DNA of 64,000 nt, from assembly GCA_028829895.1 (NCBI GenBank), contig CM054183.1, positions 21,799,975 through 21,863,974 on the forward strand, written 5' to 3'. Within the stretch, counting starts at the first letter, position 1, and each line of letters opens with the position of its first letter. Origin of the DNA: Sinotaia quadrata. Lineage: Eukaryota; Mollusca; Gastropoda; Architaenioglossa; Viviparidae. The position numbers were made by a program, and so were the translations under genes. A model generated the notes under the pieces. That model saw only the letters and a list, made by a program, of their open reading frames with translations. It ran no database searches and had not been told where the DNA came from. This document shows, piece by piece, positions 11,918 to 24,977 of the stretch.

Positions 11918-12892
11918 CATTATTTACATAGCTATAGATAAAGACAGCGAGGAAGAGAAAGAGATTGATAGAATGATAGACATACTAGATTTTGGTAGCT
12001 TATTCTGTGAGTTACTTAATTATTATTTTCAATCGTACATGTTTGCAAACTTTTAAAATTAAAGTTGTGATTTTACTTGTTTTCTTCTGCACTAAGATTT
12101 AATGCAACTAAATTAAATATTTTCTCCATAAAATGCATTCATCTTGAATTATAAGTCACGCATTTAGTTCCCAACTAGACACGGTTGGGAACGCTTGGTG
12201 CGTCTTGTTAGTCCTCCAGTCAAGAAGGCAACGAAGTTCCCTGAATTATGTTGTTCTACTGAGAACGAACTCACATTTTTCTGAATAGTCAATAAACAAA
12301 GCGTTAAATCTTCTTGTTAGCGAAGAAGAGAAAAAAAAAATCAACTTTTGCCTAGTTCGTTTCCTGGCGCTAGAAGCAAAGTAGGTAAGTAAAGGACGTC
12401 TGCCCTCGCCATACAGCTCCACTAATCGACAGCCCGGCACTTTTTATGCACCATGGAGATGTCACATTCCCTAGACGTGGGCTTGGGAAATGTCGGTGGT
12501 GTGCTGAAATTGTGCATGTTTATGAGCCTGCTGCCCTAATTACCGTGCAGCTGACCTCTGTAACTAGGTAAAATCCACTCCAACATACATTCAGTTTGTT
12601 CCGACGTGACAAGGACATGCAAAATAATGACGGCATGCTTCATTAGTAGGAATCGAATGAGCAGCCATTTTAATTCGGACAGTTAGTTTGGCATCATTTG
12701 GCCAGAGACGTGTGTTGAATGCTTTTGATGATTAGTAACAGATACTTTGCAGCACAGTGGGGTTTTGTTTGGAATTACTAATTATAGATATTAGTCAAAG
12801 ATGGGTGGATTCGTGATTATTCTTGATTTATTTGTGTAATGGTCACGGCACTCTGATCCTTCTCCTGTGCCTCCTCTTTGCTCTCTCCTTTT

Positions 12893-12893
<1 letters not shown>
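11918..12893. other. unique sequence, no gene seen
   Basis: Contains a weak 6-bp inverted repeat (12310-12328) and an isolated splice-donor-like TAG|GTAAGT at about 12381, which is expected by chance. Nothing coding is supported. Confidence 0.4.

Positions 12894-12895
<2 letters not shown>

Positions 12896-12963
<68 letters not shown>
12896..12963. repeat. CT microsatellite, about 33 units
   Basis: Perfect CT run. Confidence 0.97.
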
Positions 12964-12965
<2 letters not shown>

Positions 12966-13725
12966 TTGTACACACACAGAGATAGATAACAACTCAGATA
13001 TATATAAGCAGCCCAAAAACATTACAAAAAACAAGCAAACTAATCAACACTTAAAAAATAATCTTTTTTCTTTTTTTTTTTTGGGGGGGGATGCTTTTCA
13101 TTAGAAAAAAGAATTCTAGCACTGGGAAAATTTAACATCGCAGAAAGTGTACGAATGCATGCGTTAATAAAGTATAATATTCGCAAATAGAAACAAGTAC
13201 GTTTTATGTGAAGCCATTTGCTCTGAATAAAAGAGGTTTTTGTCCTCTCGGGTAAAACATTTAGGCAATGAACTGAAACACAAGCCGGCGTTGTACTTTT
13301 GTAAATAAAAACGAGGACTGAAAATGTTTTTCAAGCGTGCCTCTGAAACTGATAAAATCCACACAGTTGTTAAAGATTCGAAAGAGATCTATTATGATTG
13401 AGCACGTGATTTAAGAAACATTATAGCAATACCGATCTGGTAACTTTAATTTTGAGCTCGATACCCATAGAACTGTTCTATAAATAATAAATAGAATCCA
13501 ATCATGTTTAGCAGAGAGTGTAGATTTCTATAAATGGTAAACACTCGAGAGAAAGAAGTATTTCGGGCGTCTATCTGTGTCGCCATTTAATACGTTAGCA
13601 TCACTCCATCGTCGATAGTAGAGTCCGTAAATTAATGAAAGAAAAAGAATATTAAATCTCTTTAATGAAAGGGAAAGTAAAGTAAAACGAATTTCAAGAG
13701 TGTTAATACTCACTCTTTTGTTTAA
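12964..13725. other. unique AT-rich sequence
   Basis: Includes a T-run/G-run pair (13067-13090). Open frames of 60-66 codons have no recognisable features. Confidence 0.4.
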
Positions 13726-14049
13726 TGAGAGGGCAAATGACACGCTGATATAATGAGAGGGCAAATGACACGCTGATGTAATAAGAGGGCAAATGACACG
13801 CTGATGTAACAAGAGGGCAAATGACACGCCGATAGAAAAAGAGGACAAATGACATGCCGATAGAAAAAGAGGGCAAATGACACGCCGTTAGAAAAAGAGG
13901 GCAAATAATGACACGCCGATAGAAAAAAGAGGGCAAATGACACGCCGATAGAAAAAGAGGGCAAATGACACGCTGGTAGAAAAAGAGGGCAAATGACACG
14001 CTGGTAGAAAAAGAGGGCAAATGACACGCTGGTGCGACGAGAGGGTAAA
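13726..14049. repeat. 28-bp minisatellite, about 11-12 copies
   Basis: The unit is GAGGGCAAATGACACGC plus a variable 10-11-bp linker (TGATATAAT, TGATGTAA, CGATAGAAAAA, TGGTAGAAAAA). Linker variants are grouped, indicating stepwise spread of subtypes from left to right. Confidence 0.95.
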
Positions 14050-14075
14050 CGATGAGCACGACGCGCCGAATATTT

Positions 14076-14305
14076 CAGTTATTGACGTGAACTGATTGTC
14101 GTAGACAACCCGGGTGTGAAAAAGTTATTCGTTTTGAAGAAATCAGTTATTGACAGAAAAGTACTTGAACTGATTGCCGTAGACAACCTGGGTGTGAAAA
14201 AGTTATTCGTTTTGAAGAAATCAGTTATTGACAGAAAAGTACTTGAACTGATTGCCGTAGACAACCCGGGTGTGAAAAAGTTATTCGTTTTGAAGAAATC
14301 AGTTT
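14076..14305 (+). repeat. 78-bp minisatellite, 3 copies, open in frame
   Basis: Units start CAGTTATTGACAGAAAAGTA. The first copy lacks about 12 bp. At 78 bp (26 codons) it stays open on the plus strand and feeds into a 119-codon frame (14116-14475) that continues 57 codons past the array. The non-repeat part has a Cys-x2-Cys...His-x2-Cys spacing (YQCRSCG...TEHQKC) resembling a zinc-knuckle or C2H2 remnant, but spacing and context are not canonical. I do not call it a gene. Confidence 0.85.
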
Positions 14306-14714
14306 GGCTTCAGTCTTATCAATGTCGTTCATGTGGTACTAGTTTCTTGTCAAGCATGACTGAGCATCAGAAATGCGTTCCTCATTTATGTGATGGTAGC
14401 ATTAATTTTCTAGAAAATCGTTCTTATATTTACGTGCGAATATATGTTACTTTTATTCGTGTAATGAGTGTTTAATGTGTGTAAACGCTAAAACATTGTA
14501 CGCTTCTCAGGAGGTGGTAACTGTTCTTCTATTTTTGAAGGATTATTTAGTGAGACAAAAAGAAATATCAATGAAAGAAATGAAAATGAGGAAACAATAA
14601 AATATTAGAATAAAACTAAACGTTTAACGCCATTCGGATCTCAAACACATTAGCGTCATCCAATTCTTGTCAGAGGTTTAAAGTAGCTGAGACATTGTCG
14701 TTAATTTAGCGTCG

Positions 14715-15100
14715 CTCAGATGTTGCCGTTACTGTAGAGTCACTTAGATCTTGCTGTTACTATAGAATCGCTCAGATCTTGTCGTTACCATAGTATCACT
14801 TACGTCTTCCCATTAGTGTAGCGTCATCACTTAGATCTTGCTATTGTAATGTATCACTTAGATATTCCTGTTACTGAGGCATCATTAGATCTTGTCGTTA
14901 TTGTAGCGCCACTTAGATATAGTACTGTCACTAGATCTTTCCGTTACTGTAGCGCCACTTAGATCTTTTTGTTATATTACTGTCACTAGATCTTTCCGTT
15001 ACTGTAGCGCCACTTAGATCTTTTTGTTATAGTACTGTCACTAGATCTTTCCGTTACTGTAGTGCCACTTAGACCTCGTTGTAATAGTTATTAGATGTAG
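14715..15100. repeat. 28-bp minisatellite evolving into a 55-bp dimer
   Basis: Left half has about 28-bp units (GTTACTGTAG...CACTTAGATCTTGCT). From about 14890 the period becomes about 55 bp, alternating CGCCACTTAGATCTTTTTGT with a TACTGTCACTAGATCTTTCC half. AGATCT recurs throughout. Confidence 0.85.
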
Positions 15101-15679
15101 CACATGGCTAGACAGTTTCGTGCACACGTCGAGACAAAGTGAGGTCACAGTGAAGACACGATTGCAAACGACTCCAAGCGAATCAATCATTAAATTAATA
15201 TTCTTATTAGAATGCTTAATTTGTTTTAACGATTGACGCCTTATTAATAGTGTATCCTCTTATTTAAAAAAAATCTTTGTTTTTAAAACATTAATGTAGA
15301 TGATGTTTTGAGCATTTTATAGTTTTATATTTTCGAAGAAATGTTTACATCGCTCTCTATTCTTTTAGAAAGAGCGCTAAAAACGCGACCTTGAACATGA
15401 AGGTCAAAGGTACAAATTTCCCTTTAAATACATCCGGGTCGCAGTATGATCAACTTTCAGGACAATGATCCTAGCCTAGATGTATCTTTGAACGAATGTG
15501 TCGTTTCCGGGTGATCGAAATCCAGTAAAGTAGGCTATTTCGCAAACGTCATTTCTTGACGATGTTTTTTAAATTCAAGTCTTCATACATATACGCATTG
15601 TCAAATAAACTAAATAAAGGAGTAGCCAAACAGTTTTGCAACATTATGCAAGTTTGTAAAGCCTAATGACAAATGACTA
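15101..15679. other. unique sequence, no feature seen
   Basis: No coding frame or repeat recognised. Confidence 0.4.
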
Positions 15680-16060
15680 TGTGCCACGCGCGCCACTTAG
15701 TTAATGAAGATAATTATTATTATTAATTAATCTTTAATAACTAGTTTCAAGTGATGAGAATATTAATTTTATTTTATTAATGATCCTCCAGCATACACTA
15801 CTCGTCTCTCACTTGGCGGATATTTTGGCGTTGTAAACATTTTCACTGTTCCACAACATACAACAACATTTACAGTCACATAAGGTTTTCTGCAGGTAGA
15901 GAACGTCTTACTAAGGAGAAGACAAACCCGACTTTAATCTATATTTAGTGAGCCCCCCCCCCATCCACCCACTTTCTTCTCCGACATAAGATTATCAATA
16001 GCATTATGTATAAGAAGGTCAATAAATTTAACAATAAATTTATAATTATAGAATATATAC
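15680..16060 (-). mobile_element. family A 3'-end fragment (minus strand)
   Basis: Begins TGTGCCACGCGCGCCACTTA (the reverse complement of the family A 3' terminus). Runs through the shared GTGATGAGAATATTAATTTT, the CACTTGGCGGATATTTTGGC and the CGACATAAGATTATCAATA blocks before losing similarity near 16060. Only about the terminal 380 bp of the 1.6-1.9 kb element is present. Confidence 0.7.
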
Positions 16061-16455
16061 CCAACATCAGTATAGGCCCATGGGCAAAGCAGTGCACTAC
16101 ATATACAAGAACAAAGGAATAAAAATTGAAAGCAAGTCACATTATACATAGACTGGCATAGGGCTAGCGTGCCCGTGTGTTAAAACGGCACTCTATATTA
16201 TATACCAACTGAGAAAAGATTATTTTCGCATTATACATAAACACTCTAAATTTGCATGATGACTTGTTTGTTGTTTTGCTTATAATGAGGAATATATATA
16301 TCTGCTGGAGGACGTACAGAGAAAAATGATAATTGTACAATTAATAAGTTATTTATATTTAAATTTACTGTATTATAAGTGACCTGTCTACCTTGTCTAT
16401 ACAATTATCAACTATTGCCTACAGAAGATTAGAAACAGTAATGTATATTAATTTC

Positions 16456-16690
16456 GTAAATGCCAATTTGTCAACAAAACGTAATGCATATTATTGTTGT
16501 AAATGCCAATTTGTCAACAAACAGTAATATTACTGTCGAAAATGTCAATTTGTCAACAAAAAGTAATGCATATTATTGTCGTAAATGCCAATTTGTCAAC
16601 AAAAAGTAATGCATATTATTGTCGTAAATGCCAATTTGTCAACAAAACAGTAATGCATATTATTGCCGTAAATGTCAATTTGTCAACAAG
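16456..16690. repeat. 43-bp minisatellite, about 5-6 copies
   Basis: Unit GTAAATGCCAATTTGTCAAC followed by AAAAAGTAATGCATATTATTGTC; one copy is deleted internally. Confidence 0.93.
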
Positions 16691-18579
16691 TGACGTGCAC
16701 ATGGCTTTCCAGTACAATACAACATATCACAGGCAAGGATGAAATAAAATGAAAAAAAAACATTATCAGCATCTAGAGCCCAACGTAATATGTTGTGAGT
16801 TAAAATGGAAGACCTCGAAATACACTCACAATACTAGTTGGACTCTACAGCGCGAATCTTAGTCGCTATTCACCTGAGGACTGCCGAAGAAAAATATTGC
16901 TTCGCCTGCCTGTTTTGGGGGAGTTTTGTTTAGATTTAAACTTAATGGTTTTAGTAACATGCTTTCTTTCCCTGAAGCGGACATATCCTCTCGACTAAAG
17001 CTTTAAGTCACCATTGATAAATTTTTTTGAAAGTGGACAATAGCTCACAAATGAAAAAAGACGAATGTAAACAAAGACAATGACCTCTCATTAAGTACTT
17101 TCGTTTTAGAAAGATTTCGCGATTTCTATTGATGCATTATAAAACACGAATTTAATTACAGTTAGCGATTTCTGTCAACTACTTGAAATCAAGGGTTGAT
17201 ATATTAATCTGTGAACTCTTAGATCTGAAAAATTACTTCGCAACCAAAGATGCACTTTAATGACGTCAGAACGTGCTCACAATGGTACTAGATTGATTGC
17301 AAGTGATTGAAGCCTTACGTACGAATATTTGAAGTGGCGAAACGATTCTCCGAGAGAAATTATTTTTCTTTGTATCAGTAAAAGCCATCACTAAACACTA
17401 AAATGAAATTTAGATAAAAAACATAAAGCCGGGTCTTTATTCAATCCCTTTCTGCTATTACTCTATCCGCAAAGCTCAAGTTACGGCTTTTAAAGTGTCC
17501 TCTCGCCGACAATCAGTCACGCAGAAAGCCATCCATTGTGACACGTTGAGGGGTCGCTGTGACATTGCTTTTCCACACCAGCAATTCGACACGTATTTCT
17601 GATGAACAACCTTTGTGAATGGCATACTGAAGACGCAAAATGTACACGAAGAATTCATGCAAATAAGATCGGAAAATGGTTACACAGTGCAAATCTATTT
17701 ATATACAAATAACACCATCACTAGGTTATCTCCCTCAGACGATGAGCTACAGATCCAAGTAAATTAATTATGAACTAAAGCAAATTAAAAGCATTTCGAA
17801 AGAGTCAGGGGCTTACATTTCTGAAAATATTGGGACGAGTGTACACATATAGTAATTACAGTTAACGACTTATTCGTTTACTCATTCAATTATCACCATC
17901 ATCATCATTGCTTTCGTTGTTGTGTTCCTACTCGTTATTATCATAATCTCTTTTGTTTCTTTTTACTGTAGCAAGGAACTACTTTTCCAAACAATATTCT
18001 GTTTGTCTGTTCCAATTTAGGAAGTTTAGTAATAAATCCGCTGTTTTTCTTAATCGATGAAAAAATCTAGAAAAATATCTCTATATTTTGGTTGGGTTGT
18101 ATTTAGTCACAAGTCGGATTTTTTAAAAGACTTTTTCATGCGTTAATGTGAATGAATCAAATGTGTTGAAAGGGAGACAACTGATCAGACACGTCTTGGT
18201 TTTGCTAAAAGGTGCAAATTGGACTAGTTACAATGACAAACACCATCAGTCACGGATTAATAAAAACACAACACAAACATCAACAACAACACACCCACAC
18301 AAAACCATTAATACGATGCTGAACAAATTTGTTGTTAAAAAACCGCACTTCGTCACTGTCGGTTTTTGTAAGGACCAGCCTTCAGAAGGTGACGTTTTGC
18401 AAACTGTTTGCTTTATGTTGACGTAATTATATCGACGTTCTAGACATGCTATGTGAACAATTCTCTACCCACTCATCCCACCAACTCCACCTTTCTCCTT
18501 TACGGAGATTTTTCGATGTATCCTGGCCACACTTCACAAGAGAGTTGGGAAAGTCGCCTGACGGTTACATAGACACTTA
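16691..18579. other. unique AT-rich sequence, no gene seen
   Basis: Nearly 1.9 kb without a repeat array. Minus-strand frame 17476-17658 (60 codons) and plus-strand frame 18148-18426 (92 codons, Asn/Thr-rich) show no recognisable domain. Confidence 0.4.
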
Positions 18580-19305
18580 AGGAAAACCAGGTTAGCGTTT
18601 CAGAGGACTGGCTTCCAGATGCAAGAAACACTCGGTCACTCTGTCAAGATTGGCTTGCAGAGTTACAAAGCCGCGTAAAGAGCACTCTACCAATCTGTCA
18701 GATCAATGACTTGCTAATAGACAGGCACGTAAGGAACATTCAGTCTGCCTGTCAAATTATTGGCATGCTGATAGTTACGCAGGCACGTAAGGAACATTCA
18801 GTCTGCCTGTCAAATTATTGACATGCTGATAGTTACGTAGGCACGTAAGGAACATTCAGTCTGTCTGTCAAATTATTGACATGCTGATAGTTACGCAGGC
18901 ACGTAAGGAACATTCAGTCTGCCTGTCAAATTATCGACATGCTGATAGTTACGCAGGCACGTAAGGAACATTCAATCAGCCTGTCAAATTAGTGACTCGC
19001 TGATAGTTCGCAGGACTAAGGAACACCCAGTCAGCCTGTCAAAGAACTGATTTCCTGATAATTACACGCACAGGCACTGTGCAAAGTAGCACTCGATCAG
19101 TCTGTCAAAGTACTGACTTCCTGACAGACAGCCACATAATGAACACTTGGTTAGCCAATCAAGGTATTGACTTTTTGACAGTTAGGCACGTAAGAAACGC
19201 TCGATCAACCTGTCAAAGGTCTGACTTCCTGATAGTTAGACAGGCACGTAATGAGCACTCGGTCAGCCTGTCAGAGGACTAACTTCCTGATAGTCGATCG
19301 GAGAG
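18580..19305. repeat. 58-bp minisatellite, about 12 copies, homogenised centre
   Basis: Core unit AGGCACGTAAGGAACATTCA then GTCTGCCTGTCAAATTATTG and ACATGCTGATAGTTACGC. Four or five central copies (18720-18985) are nearly identical, while copies on both sides are strongly diverged, the pattern expected when unequal exchange homogenises the centre. Confidence 0.92.
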
Positions 19306-19467
19306 TGTTGATCAAGGACACGTTCTGTGCCTTTGAAGTCTTGTTATGGACGCTCATAACTGCCATGGTCGGCGCGCCTGCTTCCAAAACTAGCTTAGCG
19401 GTCGATAAGAAAAGCTGGTTAATTTATTTAACGTGAAGACTATACATATACACTCATACACAAACAT

Positions 19468-19468
<1 letters not shown>

Positions 19469-19521
<53 letters not shown>

Positions 19522-19541
19522 GCACGCACGCACGCACGCAC
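19469..19541. repeat. CA microsatellite grading into GCAC
   Basis: About 25 CA units followed by five CACG units; the CG part is Z-DNA prone. Confidence 0.95.
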
Positions 19542-19994
19542 GGTTATCACAATTCTTGGGTTCGCTGATGGTGATGTTTCCGAGGGTTATCAAATTTATT
19601 GACGTCGCTGGTGGTGATGTCTGTCAGAAGTTACGGCTGTTATAACACTTGTTCACGTCAGTGATGACGTATGCCTATGAAGTTAAGAATTGTAAACTAC
19701 ATTTTGAAAAATAACACTTTAATTTTTAATCTTGACCCTACTGAAGGATTGAAATACATGCGTTGGTTGATTGAAATACATGCGTCTGTTACTCTTTCCT
19801 CCGTCCTTAGATAACTTACGTATCAGAACAATGCAAAACAATTGTCGTCAAACATTTTCGCTAAATTCCGATCAAAGTTGTATTTTTTTTAAAAAAAGTT
19901 ATAAACAATTGTTCACTAGGTGAGTAATGCATGAGTATAGTTTCAAAATTTATTTATTTATGTTTTATTCTAGGAACTTTTAAATCGCAGTCAT

Positions 19995-20282
19995 TTAATT
20001 TTGCAATTACGTTTATCGTATTTATGCAATATGGTTTATCTTAATTATACAATGATATTTCTCTTAATTATATAATTGCTTTATTTTATTTATGTATTTT
20101 CATTTAACTTTATTTTGTTATTACTATTTTCTTAATTATGCAATTGCATTTAACTTTAATTTTATCATGTAATTACGTTTAACTTTATTATGTAATCACG
20201 TTTTCCTTAATTATGTAATTACGTTTTCCTTAATTATGTAATTAAGTTCGTTTAATTATATAATTACATTTATGTTAATCAC
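19995..20282. repeat. degenerate AT-rich repeat with TTAATTATGTAATTACGTTT core
   Basis: About 10 loosely repeated copies of CTTAATTATGTAATTACGTT; the last two or three are nearly identical. Confidence 0.7.
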
Positions 20283-20937
20283 ATTAGACTACCTGGTAAA
20301 GTCAGCACATCCTCTCTCTAGCGTCGTATGCCATGGTCTATCATCTTAGGGTTGTATGCAGACGGTACTCACGTGCCCCGTCATCTGACGGAAGTGATGT
20401 CATCCAGTGCATTGAGAGCATATAATGTAAGATGCTTTAATTGTGAGTCTACAAGGTTGCTGATTTCTTTGTAAAAAAAAAGTCATATTACACCCACAAT
20501 ATCTTTCACACACCTGAAAATTGTAGGATCACACTTTAGGATATGTACATAGAAATATTGAAAGCCAAGCGGTCGCGAAAGCGGCGGAAGCCGAAAGCGC
20601 CCCCTACATTAAGAAGAAAGCCAAGCGAAGGACGGAACAAGAAAATACAAAAGTCAATAATAATCAAGACGAAGAATTGGATGATTACATTTTACAGAGA
20701 ACAGAAAATGCATTGGTACTTACACATTTGCATTGTAAAATTACAAAAGACTTTATAAAAATGTCTGATATTTGTCAGGACCCCGGAGAAAACTTTCTGA
20801 GAAAGATGAAGTTAATTTAAAATTAAGCAATTAAATTTCATTTATTTCGCAATATCAATTCAGAAATAGTTTGTATTCAGGTCTTCCGTTTTACTTAAAA
20901 TTAACAGAAAAAATGTTTAATAGATCGATTCCATTTC
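20283..20937. other. unique sequence with a short basic open frame
   Basis: Plus-strand 20543-20758 encodes 71 residues with a Lys/Arg-rich N-terminal half (KAKRSRKRRKPKAPP). It has no recognised homology and ends in an AT-rich region. Treated as unsupported. Confidence 0.2.
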
Positions 20938-20939
20938 TA

Positions 20940-21330
20940 GTTTTCGTCATTAAATCTTGTTTCTAAATTGTCTATCTATCTTTATTTCGTCATTAAATCT
21001 TGTTTCTAAATTGTCTATCTATCTTTATTTCGTCATTAAATCTTGTTTCTAAATTGTCTATCTATCTTTATTTCGTCATTAAATCTTGTTTTTAAAATGT
21101 CTATGTATCTCTAGCTCGTCATTAAATCTTGATTTTAAAATGTCTATCTATGTCTAGCTCGTCATTAAATCTTGTTTTTTTAAAAGTGTCTATATATCTC
21201 TATCTCGTCATTAAATCTTGTTTTTTTTAAAGTATCTAGTCATTAAATCTTGTTTTTAAAATATCTCTGTATCTCTAGTTCGTCATTAAATCTTGTTTAT
21301 AAAATGTCTATCTATCTCTAGTTCTGTCAT
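20940..21330. repeat. 43-bp minisatellite, about 9 copies
   Basis: Unit CGTCATTAAATCTTGTTTCT then AAATTGTCTATCTATCTTTATTT. The left three copies are nearly identical. Copies to the right carry TTTTAAAA variants and one is truncated at about 21232. Confidence 0.93.
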
Positions 21331-21827
21331 TATCGAAAGCTAAGTGAGATGATAGTTACATGGATCTAGCCCATACCATACTTACCGATGAATTAATTTC
21401 AAACATTAACCTGTTTTTATTCTGTATTATTTCCACTGAAAGAAAACATTTATATGAACAACATTTTATTTAGAAACACACACCTGGTGTCCTATATTCT
21501 GACAGAGATCATTCGTACAATTAGATTGCTAATGTTTTTCTCTCCCCTACCCCTGATTTATCTCCTGTAAATGCCAAATCCGATGCTGTGTTCTGCAAGA
21601 CATAATTTTGCTGCTTCGTGTCAAATTAAACCTCGTAATAATCAACATAAAAAAACAAGCAAGGCGAAGAAAACTAAAGTAAAATAACAACTAATTCAAC
21701 TTGATAAAAACAGAAAATATTTACGAATATGTTTTCACTGGTGAGAGTAAGTAATACTCGATTAGTAGCAAAAATAAACAAACACAAAGCCCACAAAACA
21801 TAAAATTTATTGCACCGGTTGCTCGTG
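21331..21827. other. unique sequence, no feature seen
   Basis: No supported feature. Confidence 0.4.
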
Positions 21828-22246
21828 ACAAAAGAAAGAGGACAGCATGAACATTAACCGGACGTTATGAAAAACTAGTAAAAGAAAGAGGACAGCATGA
21901 ACATTAACCGGACGTAATGAAAAACTAGTAAAAGAAAGAGGACAGCATGAACATTAACCGGACGTAATGAAAAACTAGTAAAAGAAAGAGGACAGCATGA
22001 ACATTAACCGGACGTAATGAAAAACTAGTAAAAGAAAGAGGACAGCATGAACATTAACCGGACGTAATGAAAAACTAGTAAAAGAAAGAGGACAGCATGA
22101 ACATTAACCGGACGTAATGAAAAACTAGTAAAAGAAAGAGGACAGCATGAACATTAACCGGACGTAATGAAAAACTAGTAAAAGAAAGAGGACAGCATGA
22201 ACATTAACCGGACGTTATGAAAAACTATAAAAAAGAAAGAGGATAG
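21828..22246. repeat. 50-bp satellite, about 8 near-identical copies
   Basis: Unit AAAGAAAGAGGACAGCATGA then ACATTAACCGGACGTAATGA and AAAACTAGTA. Copies differ by one or two bases at most (GTTATGA in the outermost copies), so the array is very recent or homogenised. A ninth unit is split by the 22256-22398 insertion and resumes at 22399-22436. Confidence 0.97.
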
Positions 22247-22255
22247 CATGAACAT

Positions 22256-22398
22256 AAAGAGTCCCATACCCTCCCGCACCCTGGACAAAATGAAGGATGC
22301 GAAGCCCTGGTAGAGCGCCTCCAAAGGTGAGAACATCGCTGATGAAAACCTTCAACCACGCTCAACCAGGAGCAAAGAAAACGTGACAACAACAACAA
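22256..22398 (+). mobile_element. 143-bp retroposon-like insertion in the 50-bp satellite
   Basis: Non-satellite DNA interrupts one satellite unit. The satellite word CATGAACAT lies directly left (22247-22255) and CATGAAAAT directly right (22399-22407), a 9-bp direct repeat with one mismatch, as for a target-site duplication. The insert ends in GTGACAACAACAACAA, an (AAC)n tail as seen on some LINE and SINE 3' ends. It is more GC-rich than the satellite. Most likely the 5'-truncated 3' end of a non-LTR element, or a SINE. I do not recognise the family. Confidence 0.65.
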
Positions 22399-22439
22399 CA
22401 TGAAAATTAACCGGACGTAATGAAAAACTAGTAAAAGAA

Positions 22440-22712
22440 TGACATTTTAATACATGGAGAACATTTTAATACATGGAGAACGACATTCTGATACATGGAG
22501 AACGACATTCTAATACATGGAGAACGACATTTTAATACATGGAGAACGACATTGTAATACATGGAGAACGACATTCTAATACATGGAGAACGACATTTTA
22601 ATACATGGAGAACGACATTCTAATACAAGGAAAACGGCATTAAAATATATTTAGAACGACATTTTAATATATGGAGAACGACACTCTAATACATGGAGAA
22701 CGACATTCATAT
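22440..22712. repeat. 22-bp minisatellite, about 12 copies
   Basis: Unit GACATTCTAATACATGGAGA plus AC, starting immediately after the last partial 50-bp satellite unit. Confidence 0.94.
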
Positions 22713-23370
22713 AACTTAAAATTCTAAGATTTAAGATGAAGATATCTGAGAATATGATTTGAAACTTAATAATAATCGCATTTGCTTGTAAATTGTGGCA
22801 ACTAAGTACTCTTTACCAGTTACAGTCGGTCTATTTTGGCAAGTACTTTTTAGGAATATGTTCTTAATATTTTCCCGGTTTTGACAGTCAAGGAGCTTGT
22901 AAGAGAAGAATCAACATTAAGGCCTTTCAGATCTTCTGTTAATTTCTGTCCCTCTGTGTTTCTCCCTCTTCTCTAGTTCACTTCCTCACACAGAATTAAT
23001 ACACACACTTATATACACGCACGCATACACACTGCCATCATTACAGATAATGTTGATATTGACTGTAAAAAGTCTCATAATCCAAAATGCAAACTGTCGT
23101 AAGAAATCCCTTGACTCTTCGTAGCCCGTTAAAGACGCAGAAGAAACCAATATATTTAGGGTCGTGACGCAGGATATTGAACAGCGAAGAGATTCGATAC
23201 TCTCAACCAGAATACATAAGCATATTATAATTATTTATATGCAAACCATTCAGTGCACGACAGGTGTCAGATAATGTTGTCCCCCTTCTAGAATTTAGCC
23301 ACACCGAAATATTGTACTAATCGACTAACGGGAAAATGAAGGGGTACTGAGACTGTAAGAGAAAGGGATG
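22713..23370. other. unique sequence, no feature seen
   Basis: No supported feature. Confidence 0.4.
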
Positions 23371-23794
<424 letters not shown>

Positions 23795-24121
23795 TTGACA
23801 GAATTACAAAAGAGAAGAGAATAATATACACTCGATCATATTATATTTATAACCAGGACCTCTAACCGTAAGTTTCATTACAGAGACGATTATTAACAAA
23901 AATGTGTCTGCCAATATCAAACGTTCATTAGTTAGCGATTATTGAGACTGGTTCCCGAGGAGGACTGATGGGATGAGCAGTGTCTGATTATTATAGTCTG
24001 ACTAGCATATGTTGTGAAAAATTATATTACTGCAGAGGGTATGAAAAAGGTTTTAGTCCATTTCATATCTAACCACCATGGTACTACTAGGAATGCGTGT
24101 GATGTTGTACAAGTATGCGGT

Positions 24122-24318
<197 letters not shown>

Positions 24319-24977
24319 GTTCGTCCGTTCAACCGTCTGTCTGTCTGTTCTGTCCACTCCTTTGTTCAAAGCTCTCTCTCATTCTCATTTTCCTCACTAC
24401 CTTTCGGAATACGTTTCTATCAATTTTCACCTTGTTGTTCACTTAATTCTCAAAATAATCGTCAAATGTATCATCATAATGTAATAATAATTAATAACCG
24501 TCGTCAGCATCACCATTACATAATCGTCGATGTTGTCATCATCTGTAAATATTGCTTCCTTTATTTTCTCTTGGCTTTTAAATGTATATGCATGTACACA
24601 ATAGTATGCTTGTTTTATCTTAGCTTTTCTATATATATATATATATATATGCTCACAGGAGTATGCTTATTTTTTGTGGGGTCTTAAACACGTAGAATCA
24701 TTGCAGATCAGATCGTTACACTGTATTGGGTGTTTTATATATGTTGACGTCTTTCATTTCTTTTCTTTCTCTCGTCTCCTAATACTATGACTAGTCAAAA
24801 CTCGTTAACCACAGTTCACTATACATATGTAACCGCGACAGCAACACGCATTAGTGTCAATGTAAGGAAAGTTATATATGTGTGCCAACTTCCTCTCTAT
24901 GGTGCCTGTGCACACACCTATACTAGTTTATATAATGTATCTTTACACAATTCTGCCTACAGTGTTTTCATAACGGG
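24319..24977. other. unique sequence with a short TA run
   Basis: TA dinucleotide run 24631-24650. No coding signal supported. Confidence 0.4.

Noticed and set aside
13703..14059. 118-codon minus-strand frame with repeated CHLPSF-like residues
   Set aside because: It is the translation of the 28-bp minisatellite; the frame is kept open by lack of stops in the unit.
22320..22345. CTGATGA word as a possible hammerhead ribozyme core
   Set aside because: No matching GAAA and helix arrangement; other CTGATGA words in the window also lack the core.
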